From: Branchiostoma lanceolatum
Lineage: Eukaryota > Chordata > Leptocardii > Amphioxiformes > Branchiostomatidae
NCBI RefSeq assembly: GCF_035083965.1
Contig: NC_089738.1
Coordinates: 18,254,734-18,318,733, forward strand
Direction of reading: 5' to 3'
Length of the DNA stretch: 64,000 nt
The position numbers were made by a program, and so were the translations under genes. Of the stretch, positions 24,770 to 48,610 are shown piece by piece; positions within the stretch are counted from its first letter, which is position 1, and each line of letters opens with the position of its first letter. The notes beneath the pieces were generated by a model. That model searched no databases. It was given only the letters and a program-made list of their open reading frames with translations, and was not told the DNA's origin.

Positions 24770-25970
24770 TCAAACTCTACAACTGGATAAAATCCGGAGA
24801 TTTACTTCCGGATGTTTCGAGTGACTTCTATCACTCTACTCCATCGTCACCATAATGAACTGGCAGAACGAATAAATACTAATACATCTAACTGGACAAA
24901 CCCGAGTGAACATTGCAAAGTCGTCAGTTCTAAGTTGTTTGTCTTCCAACACGTGTTTGATATCAGTTGCAGAGCTCGTTGTTTGTGAATCTTTGTTAAG
25001 TTTGTCTTGATGTAACATTATTGAATATGTGCACACAAAGTAGCGGTAAAGATGCAAGGGTTGGCTGACAGCAAGTTTTCAGATGACTTTTCTTACTTAC
25101 TGTAGCGTAGCATATAGTGTTAAGATTCAATGCCATTCCTAGGATGATAGAATTTGTCTACTGTGTAATCTACATGGAATTGAGAATGAGGTCCGTTTCC
25201 TATTTTATTTCCCTTTTTACGACAGTTAACGCCAAACACTGTTCGACAAAATGTACACCTTGACAAGAAACCTGATATCATTTTGGAAAGAGATGAAACA
25301 AAACTTAACTGGTTATTTACGGAGGGGATATTTGAACTTGCTTCATACATTCAACAGGCTTGGAAGAAACGTAAGCACTGTATCTATTCATAACAAGACA
25401 ACAACAAAAATACTTCAATGGAATGATTTGATCCTATTTTTGCATCTAGTTTTGGTTTTGTTTTTGTTTTGTCTCTACCCTGTCATGTACTGTTTTTGAC
25501 TATTATATACTGAGTTGATATACGTCTTGTTGCCTTCAACAACTTTTCTTTGAATTTAATTTATGTTCCTTTACCACTTGCTTTCTTTAAATTTAAATTG
25601 ATTTAAATCAATGTAACAGGTGTGTCCATTTTGTGTTGCCACTATATTATGTTCATATTATTTTGTGTTCCTCATTACTGCTATTATTATGATTTATTTC
25701 TGAATATCATCATTTATTACTGTACCTCTACCAACACTCCTATGTCAAGTTTATGTATTCAATCGGTGTCCTATAAGTCCGTATGGGCTGGGCGACTTTA
25801 TTGAGTCGCAGGACACGAAAATAAAACATTCATTCATTCATTCATTCATTCAGTCATTCAGTCATTCATTCAGTCATTTATTCATTCATATATATTGAAA
25901 CGCGACAAAGCATCTGCGTTAATACTTTACGCTACTACTGGATATCCGTATATCCTATATTTATTAGATG
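24770..25970. other. Intergenic between P450 genes 2 and 3, no gene seen
   Basis: AT-rich sequence with an ATTC tetranucleotide run at about 25823-25885. Reading frames here are short, hydrophobic and low-complexity, without splice partners. Confidence 0.4.
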
Positions 25971-25973
25971 ATT

Positions 25974-26210
25974 GCCCATGCAAGGTAAGTATTAGATATT
26001 TGCCCATATAAGGTACGTATTAGATACGTGCCCATATAAGGTAAGTATAAAATATGTGTCCATGTAATGTACGTATAAGGTATTTGCCCATATAATGAAG
26101 ATATTAAAGTTGTGCCCATATAAGGTACGTATTAGAGTTGTGCCCATATAAGGTACTTATTAAGTATGTGCCCATATAAGGTGCTTTTACTTGTACCCAT
26201 GTAAGGTAAT
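25974..26210 (+). promoter_or_regulatory. Array of five exact and four variant CArG-box matches upstream of P450 gene 3
   Basis: CCATATAAGG at 26004-26013, 26032-26041, 26116-26125, 26144-26153 and 26172-26181. Variants CCATGCAAGG, CCATGTAATG, CCATATAATG and CCATGTAAGG are interspersed, each in a unit like (T)GCCCATATAAGGTACGTATT. Spacing is 28 bp between several neighbours. It lies 0.55-0.78 kb before the ATG at 26757. Confidence 0.55.
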
Positions 26211-26574
26211 GTTACGTCTTAATTAAAAGAATGAATGTCCATAAATCAAATCTTACACCAGTGACTTAACATTCAGTTTTGCTGTATATATCAATAATTG
26301 CTATAGTAGAGGAAATACCGTCATTATTATATATAGCCCGTGACCTTTCAACTTTGGTGGACCAGAGTTCAACGACTCCGTTTGCTGAAGGCATTTGCCT
26401 CGTGACAGGATTTACATCGAAAAGTGAATGCCTTTCGTAGCTTTATATATCTTTATATATCTTTCGTCAGTCTTTCTTTCATTATACGGCTTACACAACA
26501 TATCGTAACATATTCGTTCGTCCGACCGGTCGACATCCTGCTGACCCTGACGATTGCCACATGAGTACGTAACA

Positions 26575-26640
26575 TGACGTCACCTGTTTACGAAGTCACA
26601 GGCGCATGACTCACAGCTCGCTGTGTGCACATAAGGCCGG
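26575..26640 (+). promoter_or_regulatory. Proximal promoter of P450 gene 3: CRE, forkhead-like, TATA-like
   Basis: TGACGTCA at 26575-26582, TGTTTAC at 26585-26591, ACATAAGG near 26629. Upstream, CGTTCGTCCGACCGGTCGA at 26513-26532 is shared with gene 2 (15207-15225). Confidence 0.5.
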
Positions 26641-26756
26641 GGTCGATCTTGACCACTCACCGTATTTCAAAGCAACAAGTGGTCTCTGTAACACGCCGGC
26701 ACTTTCTGAACAGTTCCAGACGACAGTTCTGCTGATCGGCGTGAGGACTAGCCGCC

Positions 26757-28117
26757 ATGTTGGATCTGCTGCCTTTCTCCCCCACCTGGGTGCTGGTAGG
26801 ACTGTTGGCGGTTCTGGCTTACCTGTGAGTAGTCTTTTAACGCCGTAAATAAGTCTCGGTAATGGTCTTGTTCAAAATGTCGTCGGATTTCACAATCACC
26901 TTTCGTCACAGTAGCTGGCTATGTATACACGTTGGTCTAACTACGGCACTCAGAAGATCACGGACTGGCTGCCGAATTTCAAACAAACAATGTACTTGTG
27001 TGAAAAGGACTGATTACCAATTTAATCTATTCGAAGTTGAATCTATGACCAGTCTTAGGCTAAACGTTTTGACCTTGTTCACTCACGTTTCGATCAAAAC
27101 TAGTCAAACATAGCCGACCATGGCCTCCTGACCACTCCCTAAATTCCCCAGACCATGGTTGGGAGTAGTTGCGAGTACGTCTAGTCATGTACAGGACGTG
27201 AAATGGTTGTGACTTGGTCGTCGCAAACGATGGGCGTGGGTTAGAACTGACCCAGCACGTCCCCAACCTCGGCCGGGTATTGTTTTGCGGCAAGGTCAGA
27301 TCAGGGGAAGGTTCTGACTGTGTACAAGGGCTTTTACATCGATTACGTTAGACCTTGAAAGAACCACATAGGCAGAGGTTGACCAGAATACTAATGCTTG
27401 GGTTACCCTTAGGTATTTGGTTTGGCCTTATTCCACCTTCAAGAACCTGGGAATCCCTGGCCCCAAGCCCGTGCCGCTGTTTGGGAACTACTTGTCATAC
27501 GGAAAGGTAAGTGTCCTCCTTTCAAGGTTTCTGGTGGTGTCTTCGACTCTCTGTGATTTTTCTTACAAAGACAGCTGTCTTCAGGAGTGCACCCCTAGCT
27601 GTTAACATGCACAACCTCACTCAGAGTTGGCCCGGAAATAAGCAGCACATGACCCTTTACACACTGACTTCGACGCCCATCATGGCTACTCGGGTTCACA
27701 TTGCGTTGAATAAACATTCCTAGACAAACAACTAAGGCTCCCCAGGGTTTTGGGTATATGGTAATTGAATTGAATTAAACAATGTGGAAGCGGTCTGCCC
27801 CCCCCCCCCCCCCCCGACAGAACAAAGAAACACAGTGCCATTTTCCTACAGCTAGTTTCTGTTGGCTGTAAAAGTTGGGTATAAATCCGTTAGTAAACTG
27901 TTTCTCAAGTCGCATTTACTGACTGTTGTTCACTACTGGTTATTGTTTTTCAAAGGGCGTGGGTCAGTTTGACAAGGAGTGCTACAAGAAATTCAACAAA
28001 GTCTATGGGTAAGTTCGTTTCGTCATTAAGTCAACTACGATTGACTGCAAATGGTAAGACGACACACACTGCCTGGCATTCTCTTTCCCCTTTCTTTCTC
28101 TCTCTCTCTCCTTCTCT

Positions 28118-28177
<60 letters not shown>

Positions 28178-30607
28178 TTCTCTCTTCTTCTTTCTCTCTC
28201 TCCCATCCCTCTCCCTCTCTATCTCTCTGTGTATGTTCCACCAGAGAAGGTGTCTATAATAATTTCAAATCGCCTTGATGTAAAATGATATTGATGACAA
28301 TGACGAAGATCACAGTGATACTGAAAATACCGATGTCATCATCACTGCACGTCTGTAGACGTAACAGCTGATAGAGTACTAAATCTACAACTGCTAGTTG
28401 TCTACAAGTATCGTCTATCATATTTCAGGATTTTTGAAGGTCGCCAGCCGATCCTAGTTGTGGGAGACCTGGAGCTGGTGAAGGACATCACCGTGAAGGA
28501 GTCCAACATCTTCACTAACAGAAGGGTGCGTCATATATGGTATATCTACTCAACAAGCAAGGGTTAGACTAACTTGAGTACAGCAAGCTATCCCTAGTAT
28601 CCCTTACCCAAGGTAGCTGGGATGTTGCAAAAATAGAAAAGAGTACCGGTATAGCATACTCCAAGTGATCCAAGTGATTTCTATCTTATCTATAGTATAA
28701 GTACATCAGTATCTGCATATGATGAGCTACATGTAATATGTTATTCTCTGTGCAGATACAGGCCTCCAAGATGTTTCTGTAGAAGGAATTACATGTAATA
28801 AAACATATAGATAATAAAAATGTGACGCACGGTGAAGAATCTTAAGCTTGTGGTGAGAAGCTTTCAGGTGGTATTCGGCATCTTCCTTCAGATCTGATAG
28901 CAGTCACGTGACCTGGGGGTTAAAGGTCGCACAGAGATCGCACAGAGGTCGCACAGAGGTCACCTGGCATGAGGAATTGAATTATGATTTCTGGTCTAAC
29001 ACTATACCGACAAGCTGAACCTCCGGAAAATTGTTCTTTTTAGAAAGAAAAAAAGCAGCATTAAGTTGACATATCAAGTAAATGGTGTTAGAGAACTCGC
29101 TTGAAGTTTGCCACTGTCAATGCTGACGTCATCATCTGGATTTGCAGGTATTCGAGGGTCAGGGAGAAATCCTTGGCAACGGAATCACCATCCTTAAAGA
29201 TGCCGACTGGAAACGGGTCCGAAGCGCCATCTCGCCCACCTTCAGCTCCGGGAAACTCAAGCAGGTATATCATCAGGCTGAGAAAGAAAGAATGCTAGTT
29301 CTTCCAATAATGAGTTAACCCTTTTGTTGGTAGTGCACCTGTGTGGTATCAGCATTTTGCCAAATATTTTATTTGTTGTTTCCAATTATGGAAGATAAGC
29401 AAGGCCAGTAGTCTTTAATATTGATATTACTAGCATACATGACTTGGGTTCGGAAATTATCTGTTTAATCGAAATCCCTAGTCCTGCTGAGCCCATGCAC
29501 ATGTATGTTCTGTATGCTAGCCCTGACAATTGTCGGGTTGATGGTATTTCTAGAATACGCACGTTGTACCCGCGCGGTTGTTGTAAATCGAAGTAACTAA
29601 AAATGAGCAATATCAAACTAGTACCCTTTGTTTCAAAGGTGTCTGGGAACTTCAGCAGTGGGGGTATATCTTTGCTCTGGAACTCCAGCAGGATTGGGTT
29701 AAAACTGGTCTAATGATGTTTTCTGTGCTATAAATGTTGCAGTATCCATGACGCAGGAAAGTGATGTCACACAGCAATGTGGACTATAGTGAGAGACGTT
29801 CTGTGATTACATATCACACTCACTCACATATAGGCCATAAAAATGAAGTGCGTTTAGTTTTTTCTTGATGGTTTGTAACGCAGATGGCAGTAGTGGTTGG
29901 GAAGTGTGCTGACAACTTTGTGGGCAACCTTGACGAGAACGCGAAGCAAGGCGCCATGTTTGACCTGAAAGAGTGAGTATGGCATACACGGACCTGAAAA
30001 TGGGATAATTTATTTGAGAAAGCTCACCTACCTAGAACTAGCTCCGTAGGGACCGGGATTGATACAGAGGACTCCAAGCCGCTAGGGGCCCATCGTCAAA
30101 CTTGTTTGCTTTATTTTTTGTTTTATCTATTTGTTTTATTTATTCGCACATAAAAGCAAAAAAAACAATAATCAATTAATGAAAGTATAAAAGAATGTGC
30201 AGGAGGAGGAAAGAAGCCTGCAAGGCTTATAGAAGCCCTCCTCCTTTTAACCTAACAAATGTCAATTACAAGAGTGATATGATAAATAACGAAACAAAGG
30301 TATAATAAATGATGAAATAAACATAATGAACAACTATATAACGAAAAATCGAATACTGATAATATAATACAGATCAAACGTAAGAAATTATTATTAACGA
30401 AAAACAGAAATATTAAAGTACAATAGTATCGTTCTCAAAATGTAAACAAGAGACAATCAAGGAATATATCTTCAAATCATGATCAGACCAGAGACATACT
30501 TGTCTTGCTGACACCTACGCACCTGACATATCATAAAGTTCCATCCATAACTTCTCGAGTTGTCCACAGAACAAACAAACACACACAAACAAACACGCAC
30601 ACACAAG

Positions 30608-30638
<31 letters not shown>

Positions 30639-33600
30639 ACAAACATACACACATACAGACTCGGAAACGACCCTAGGCGAAAGTGGCACTCGTTACTAAC
30701 ATGTGGTCCTTCTTCAGGCTTTCTGGTGCTTACACCATGGACGTGATCTCCGGGACGGCGTTCGGAGTGGATGTCGACTCTCTGCACGACCCCAACCACC
30801 CTTTCGTCGCCCACGCCAAAAAGCTGTTCGACTTCAATCTCTTCAACCCTTTTGTAATCGTGCTGTGTGAGTAATAGACCGATCCCGAAGCCACGCCCCC
30901 TGTTCTATTTCGAACACCTCCGTCAAAAACAGCGTTTGACGGACAAGAATGGCCGCGGCCGCTCGTAATGGGAACTGACTTCTGTTGAGCTTTCCTTCCT
31001 CGAAAACCCTTTCAGGGCGGGCAAAAGAAAGAGGCAATTACTTCTTTGTTTTGTTAAATGCTACATCCACTGAGTAGATTTGTTTGGGGAGGGGGCAAAG
31101 GGAGGGGGCAAAGGGAGGGGGTGGATGTAGTTGCTGTGAGAGCGCTGTTTTTGACGGAGGTGTTCGAAATAGAACAGGGGGTTCTATATGTTCGATATTG
31201 TGTTCAACATGATCGGTCTATTGTCGCCCGTTGCAACTGCACACATTTACCTGCAGTTACTGTAGTCAATGTCATCTTGACTTTATTTCAAACTATGTTG
31301 ATCCTGAAAAACGTTGATCCTGAATATCTGGCTTAAAACACACGTTAAGATCATTGTTCTTTTTGTCCTCTTAGTTCTGTTTCCACAACTAGCGAAGGTC
31401 TTTGAGCGTGTCGGAATAAGTCTGCTCCCCACAAAAGTGCTGAATTTTTTCTGCGCGGCGGTCGACAACGTGATTGACATGAGAGACAGCAACGAAGATG
31501 AGGCCGTCAGTTATTTTCAGTATACTGTTCCTTTGTCTTGTCAGAGTGGAATCGAATTCATCGTTTGCAAAAAAAAAAATCAAAGTATATTTGTTATCAA
31601 TACTGTTGATTTCAGTAAGTTTACTTGGAACTGTAAGAAAAAGTTACCAACTTGAATATGCAGTGCCACATTGTCCTTGTCCAAAAGTAAATATTTAGAA
31701 AAGGAAAAACCATATCACTGCCGCCAGTTGCTGCTCACACTGTACCTCTATTCAAACATTTCTTTTAGAAACGGGTGGACTTCCTCCAGCTGATGCTGAA
31801 GGCTCACAATAAGGAACTGGACAAAGACGTGCCGAAGGACATCGTCAAACATGGTCAGTAATCATGTTAATATCAGCTCAGCTGTTTCTGCCATCAAACA
31901 CTTCAAATTGAGCAATATAAAACTTGGATAGAACGAAAATCAATGCAGTGAACACCATTTTTGCAGTCGAATAAATCAAATCAAATCAACACCATTTTTA
32001 CCCTTTCCCGGCCTGGATTTTAAATGTCTAAATATTGCTCTATTAGTTCATTTGGGAACGTCTTAAGCAGTGAAATGAAATATGAAATGCAAAGAAAAAC
32101 ACGACATGGACAATGTTCAATGGATTTGAAATATGTACGCTATAAAGACATCGACCGGTCGTTATATATATATATATATAGGAAGGTATCAGAATGTCCC
32201 GGAAACCTGACAAGCTTGCTCACCGTCACTTAAACTTTCTAAGCCAATTCATTGACCGAGATGCACAACACTTACCTGACTTTATTATATATGTGTTTCT
32301 CCTCTTGACAAGGTGTTTCTAAGAAGGAGATCAAGGGCAACGCCGTGCTGTTCTGGGTTGCCGGGTACGAGACTACGGCCAACACGATCTCCCTGACAGC
32401 CTACAACCTGGCCTTGAACCAGGAGGCGCAGGACAGGGTCATCCAGGAGGTGGACGCCATCATCGAGAAGCGGGTAAGTCGATGGAAATGTAGAGATGTT
32501 TCAGGTGTCGATTGCTTCATCAAAACAAAAAGGAAAACGTAGATAAGCTGCTATCATTGGCTATGGTATCCGTTGTTGGTATGGTGAACCCATCATCGAG
32601 AAGCGGACGATTTAATGCTTAGATATGGATATGTTACTGGGCTTGTGATGATCCTGATGATTGATGCCTCACAAGGACTCACTAATTGCAAATATGCAAA
32701 TATTGACACAGGTTGTGTTGCAATGATAGAGTGTAGTAGAAATAGATACTGTTCTGGTATAATCTGGTCAAAATGACATTTAAAAAGTCACAAAAATTGC
32801 TTCAATGACTCAAGACAAACATTTACCAGCTCCAGCATCCTTTGAAATTCGGCAAATTTTGGCAAATATCTAGGGCTCTAAAAGTATTCGCGACTCTACT
32901 TCAGGGGAAGCTTGACTACGAGGCTGTGAACGAGATGCACTTCCTGGAGATGTGCGTGAACGAGACCCTGAGGATGTTTCCTGCTGCACAGAGGTGCGAT
33001 GGGTTCATTTTGTCTCCTGTCTAGTTTCTTTGTTTGTTTCTTTCGAATCAAGAAAAGTAGGGGTAACCCAGTGATCATGTGCGCTCCTCGCAATTCAGCC
33101 ACTGGCTGCGAAGAGAGAGTAGTCGGCCTATCCGATAACAACAACCCAGTGATCATGGTCAAATTGAGTACATTACAGGCTCATGTACCTTCTCTCCCGT
33201 CATTGGATGACAAATGTTATACCGGTTAACTCTTTTGCGGCCATCTTTAGGTTTGATCGTGTCTGTAAGGAAGACGCAGAGGTGAAAGGACTGCACATCC
33301 CGGCGGGAACCATCGTCAACGTGCCCGCCTATGCCATCCACTACGACGAAGATATCTGGCCAGAACCGGAGAAATTCAAACCAGAGAGGTACGGGATAAC
33401 AACGTTCATTACGAGAACTATACTTTTCTCCAACTAAATAAAATCACTCACCGTAGTTTTGGACCGAATCACTCGGTCTTCATCAGGTACTGTAAATGCA
33501 GAAATGTTCACGTGGATTTAAAATCGCGGTAGTGAGAAAATGGAGTGTTTGCGGTGGTTTTGAGTTCGCGTTTGAGACAATAGTAGCGCTGCAGTCACAC

Positions 33601-34574
33601 AATGGAACGGCTTTTCGCGGTGATTTAAAGTTCGCGGTAAAAAGTTCACCGCGAAAACTGTGAACATAAAACCATCGCGAACATTTCTGCATTCACAATA
33701 TCTGACCCAAGTGCGGCAGACACGTCATTTCTCACGTGTGACGTCAGCACTGGGTCAAAGTTCGTTGGAAGTCAATACCGCCCGCCGTCCCGGTTGATTA
33801 CAGCTGACAAACTTGTTTTCACAGGTTCAGTAAGGAGGAGAAGGAGGCCCGTGACCCGTACGCCTACCTGCCGTTCGGCGCCGGCCCCAGGAACTGTGTG
33901 GGCATGCGCCTCGCCTTGATGGAGCTCAAGTTTGCCCTGGCCAAAGCTCTGCAGAAAGTTCGCTTTGTCACTTGCGACAAGACTGTGGTAAGCAAATAGC
34001 AGAAACTTGCCAGTAATTTTATTTTCAATACCTTTTTCTATGTCTTGATATGGTTAAGCTACGTTACTACTTCATACAGGCACTGTCCTTTGGGGAGTCC
34101 ATTCTATTTTCAACTGGAGTAGCATCATTATCCTCATTATCATTTGGTAGCTTTGAACAGCGATTGTAGCTAGATGTGCAAAGACTAGGAGTGACAGGTC
34201 TTTCAGTATGATGTAACCAGCTGCTGCCACGCCACGTACCTGCGAAGCTGGTGTGGCACACCAAAGGACGGCTATACCGGCTATACAGATACAGATACAG
34301 AAGCTGGTGTGTTACGCCGAAGGGTGGTTATACCGGCTATACAGATACAGATACAGCAGCTGGTGTGATATTGCGAATGGTGGCTTTGCAGGTTGTATAC
34401 AGATACAGATCATCATGAAAAAAGAAAAGAAATGTGACCCACATCCCTGAAGGGACCTCGGGTATAATCTCGGGCTGTTATCATTCTGTTTTTCAGATAC
34501 CTGTCCGCATTAAGAACACCCTTGGGAACCAGATTGAGGGAGGGATGTGGTTGAGGGTGGAAGCTCGTACTTAG
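26757..34574 (+). CDS. Cytochrome P450, CYP3 family-like (gene 3), 503 aa, 14 exons
   Basis: Microsomal monooxygenase by family. Coding exons: 26757-26824, 27413-27506, 27956-28008, 28429-28525, 29147-29263, 29884-29972, 30718-30866, 31375-31505, 31769-31853, 32313-32473, 32905-32993, 33251-33388, 33825-33987, 34497-34574. All GT-AG and in frame; exon 8 is one codon shorter than in gene 2. Motifs: anchor [59 protein letters not shown] (311-316), ETLR (368-371), [18 protein letters not shown] with Cys448. The GCCGCC-ATG start is identical in context to gene 2. The first 121 nt of exon 10 are identical to gene 2 while exon 8 differs markedly. A MITE begins a few bases after the exon 7 donor. 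An AATAAA at 35488-35493 is a possible but distant poly(A) signal. Confidence 0.93.
28085..28230. repeat. Interrupted (CT)n microsatellite
   Basis: CT-rich tract in intron 3 of gene 3, orthologous in position to the pure tract in gene 2. Confidence 0.85.
30577..30660. repeat. (CA)n-rich microsatellite
   Basis: AC and AAAC units, about 60 bp before the exon 7 acceptor of gene 3. Confidence 0.85.
30873..31223. mobile_element. TIR element (MITE) adjoining the exon 7 donor of P450 gene 3
   Basis: Ends are AATAGACCGATC (left) and GATCGGTCTATT (right). Subterminal inverted repeats CCCCTGTTCTATTTCGAACA with CCTCCGTCAAAAACAGCG (left) are matched by their complement at about 31142-31181. The interior has a GGGAGGGGGCAAA tandem repeat. 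About 350 bp, no coding capacity. Starts 6-7 bp into intron 7. Confidence 0.75.
33488..33700. mobile_element. TIR element family B, copy 3
   Basis: Starts TACTGTAAATGCAGAAATGT and ends GCGAACATTTCTGCATTCAC. Located in intron 12 of gene 3. Confidence 0.65.
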
Positions 34575-34604
34575 GAGGATGTCTGCAAAAGAGTTCTGAA
34601 CAGC

Positions 34605-34800
34605 TGGACTTCCAACAGCGACACGTGTTATTATCTTCATGAAAAATGGAGATATAGTTTTGGCTGTGTCTGTGTGTTTGTGTTTCTGCACTACTTTACT
34701 CAAGAACCTCTTGATGGATTAAGATGATAATTTGTATGTGGGCAGGTGTCCTGAGGCCGACATACAAGGTCGATTTTGGGCCCCCTATTGTGCGACCTTG
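34605..34800 (+). repeat. Dispersed repeat (family of 4215-4480), short TG tract
   Basis: CTTCATGAAAAATGGAGATA, a short TGTGTCTGTGTG tract, ACTCAAGAACCTCTTGATGG and GGTCGATTTTGGGCCCCCTA. It begins about 30 bp after the gene 3 stop codon, so it is likely in the 3' UTR. Confidence 0.6.
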
Positions 34801-35083
34801 GTACTGCATCTTTTGGTCTGGACATGCTTTGGTCTTGATTTTTGGGTGGCAGATAGCTTGTTAGTTTAAGGGTTTTCTCTTTTTTCCTTGATTGAAAAAT
34901 TATGTCCCTTCACCAACAATATGAATACATGGGTAGTTTGACTGCAAGCTTACTCAGTGTAGTTGCATGTAGGGTTCCCCTTATAACCTGCAACTTTCGC
35001 ATTGCATCTGATCACTGAGTGGTCATTCTTCTTAGTTAAGCTTTGAATCGTCTAGAGAAACTTAGAACACTTATTAAGTTTGG

Positions 35084-35424
35084 TATCAACCAAATAGTTT
35101 ACTTAAGATCGACAAAATAGTTGTCTGAATATAATCCAGAATTTTTTTAAACGTCACGAATGTAACAGTCCCTGACGTTATCAACGTAATTAAAATATGT
35201 AAGAAATCAGACGGGACCTTCAATTTCATCGCAGCAAAGAAGAGTTCCTCTTAAGACTAGCATCGACCAAGTAGTTTTCTCAAGATGTACCAAATAGTTT
35301 TCTGAAGATAATCCAGAAATGTTTTAAACGTCACAACTGTAACAGTCCCTGGCGATATGAACGTAATTATGTAAGAAATCGGACGATTTCGTCAAATTTC
35401 GTCACAGCAAAGAAGCTTTCCTAA
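35084..35424 (+). repeat. 177-bp tandem duplication
   Basis: Two diverged copies (from 35084 and 35261). Each runs ATC(A/G)ACCAA(A/G)TAGTTT, GATAATCCAGAA or similar, AACGTCAC, TAACAGTCCCTG, CGTAATTA, TATGTAAGAAATC and CAGCAAAGAAG. Lies between convergent genes 3 and 4. Confidence 0.65.
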
Positions 35425-36782
35425 CACCAATTTACCTTTGTTGTTACTTGACTAGTTGCCGCACGCTTTAGACTACATTAGTGTTTCAATAAAGGCATTT
35501 GAAGTAATACAAGGCGCTGCATAGTTTCTGTCTTCAATATATTCTAATCACAACACGTGTCACGGCCTCAATATATAGAATCAATAGGGCCAGGAAGAGG
35601 TTAATTTTACCACTGACAGTTCCTCCCCTTTCTTATTTGAACGTTATACATTAATGAAACCGTTCCTCTAGAATGACAATTTAATAATCACGGAAAACTA
35701 CTTGGTCTTTACAACCATCCCCCAAGTGCCTTGCTCCTTCCTTGACAACGACTGGGGTTGAACAGTCGATAATTTCTGTCCGGAATTACAGTTCAACTTT
35801 AACTTAGATCCGAAATGAAAAGTTACATGTTTCATTCTTTGGAAGCACTACACTGAATTATGAAATACCCGGTAGTTTATTTGATTGTTTGTGCCTTAAT
35901 TTACTCTCCACACTGCTCTATTCGGCCATCAGGGCCGCTTTTCATAGAGTTCGAATTAAGAGGAGTGTTCAGAAGCTATGCTACTTGTGCTTTATTTTTG
36001 ATACGTACAAAGGTGAACAGTTTTGACCAAAAAATCAAGAATCATTGAGCAAGCTTTACTCCAAACGCAACATGAATAAATGTGAGTCAAATGCAGCGGC
36101 TTTTAAACTAACATGGCGTTCCAGTGCAAATCAATCCATTGCCACATTTCATTAAATCTTCACCAATTGCCTACTGACTGCGAAATGTTTTTACAATGCT
36201 TCTGTGAAAGATAAACAATTCATTCATTCAAGTAGAATGTTATATTTTTTAATAAGTAAAGATAAGTATGACAACATACAAATTATGTAATTGGAGACTT
36301 AATTTGCATGATTTATGATTAAAAGTTGTATTCCATTCATGTTAAATGAGAGGTAAGTCATGCACATTTTTAGCATTACATACATAAATTTGGTTGCAAA
36401 GACAAGACCATTGTCAGATGTGAAGTATTCCAAATAGTACCTACCCTACATAATCGATTAGAAATTGTGTATCAACATCTTAATTACAGTGATAGTTCAT
36501 ACTTGGTAAAGACAAATGTGAATATCATGAAGCAGTAGTTGTTACAGAATATATCATAGACTTCCATGATTTGTACCTTAGTTTGCAGAGTACTTAGTCT
36601 AGCATTCAGTGGTTCATATATTACTGTAAACTAGATTAGCTTAAATTAATGGTGTTAAACACTGGGTTAAACATTCGGGAAGCAGAGGCTAGGGCAAGGG
36701 ACAGGACGTCTTGGAGGATCCACCTGGAAAGCAAGGGGCCAGTATCTGGCCTGTGCACGTAGGCAGGTAGGCAGGCAACTCG
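35425..36782. other. Intergenic between convergent P450 genes 3 and 4
   Basis: AT-rich. Near 35720-35790 CTTCCTTGACAACGACTGGG and a TTCTGTCCGGAATTACAG are fragments of the 2300-2727 MITE family. TTTATT near 35992 (AATAAA on minus) is a possible gene 4 poly(A) signal. No gene seen. Confidence 0.4.
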
Positions 36783-48349
<11,567 letters not shown>

Positions 48350-48610
48350 GTTGGTCGAAGAGCGGTGCTTTTTTCCCAGTCGTTCTTAGCAACGTTCCTT
48401 TTCCAAACGCTCTCAGTCGAGTTCCCTTTTTCAATTCTTCTCGTGTCAGTCCTTTTTTTCCAAACGAGCTTCGCAGAGACTACTAATTTCCCAAACTCGC
48501 TTTCAGTCTAGTTCTAGATCTCTCTTCCAATCGTTCTCGCGGCAGTCTCTTTCTCCAAACGAGCTTCGCACACACTCTTTTCCAAATCGCACAGTTCCCC
48601 TTTAAAACGT
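48350..48610 (-). repeat. Degenerate ~100-bp tandem repeat in the 5' flank of P450 gene 4
   Basis: Units start at CAGTC (about 48377, 48446, 48543). They share TTCCAAACGAGCTTCGCA (48458-48475, 48553-48570), CAGTC(G/T)AGTT and TTTCC runs. Immediately upstream of the ATG, so it includes any 5' UTR. No clear TATA box was found for gene 4. Confidence 0.5.

Noticed and set aside
28003-28259. Arg/Glu- and Ser/Leu-repeat frames
   Set aside because: Translations of the CT microsatellite on both strands, as also at 17561-17761 and 37022-37211.
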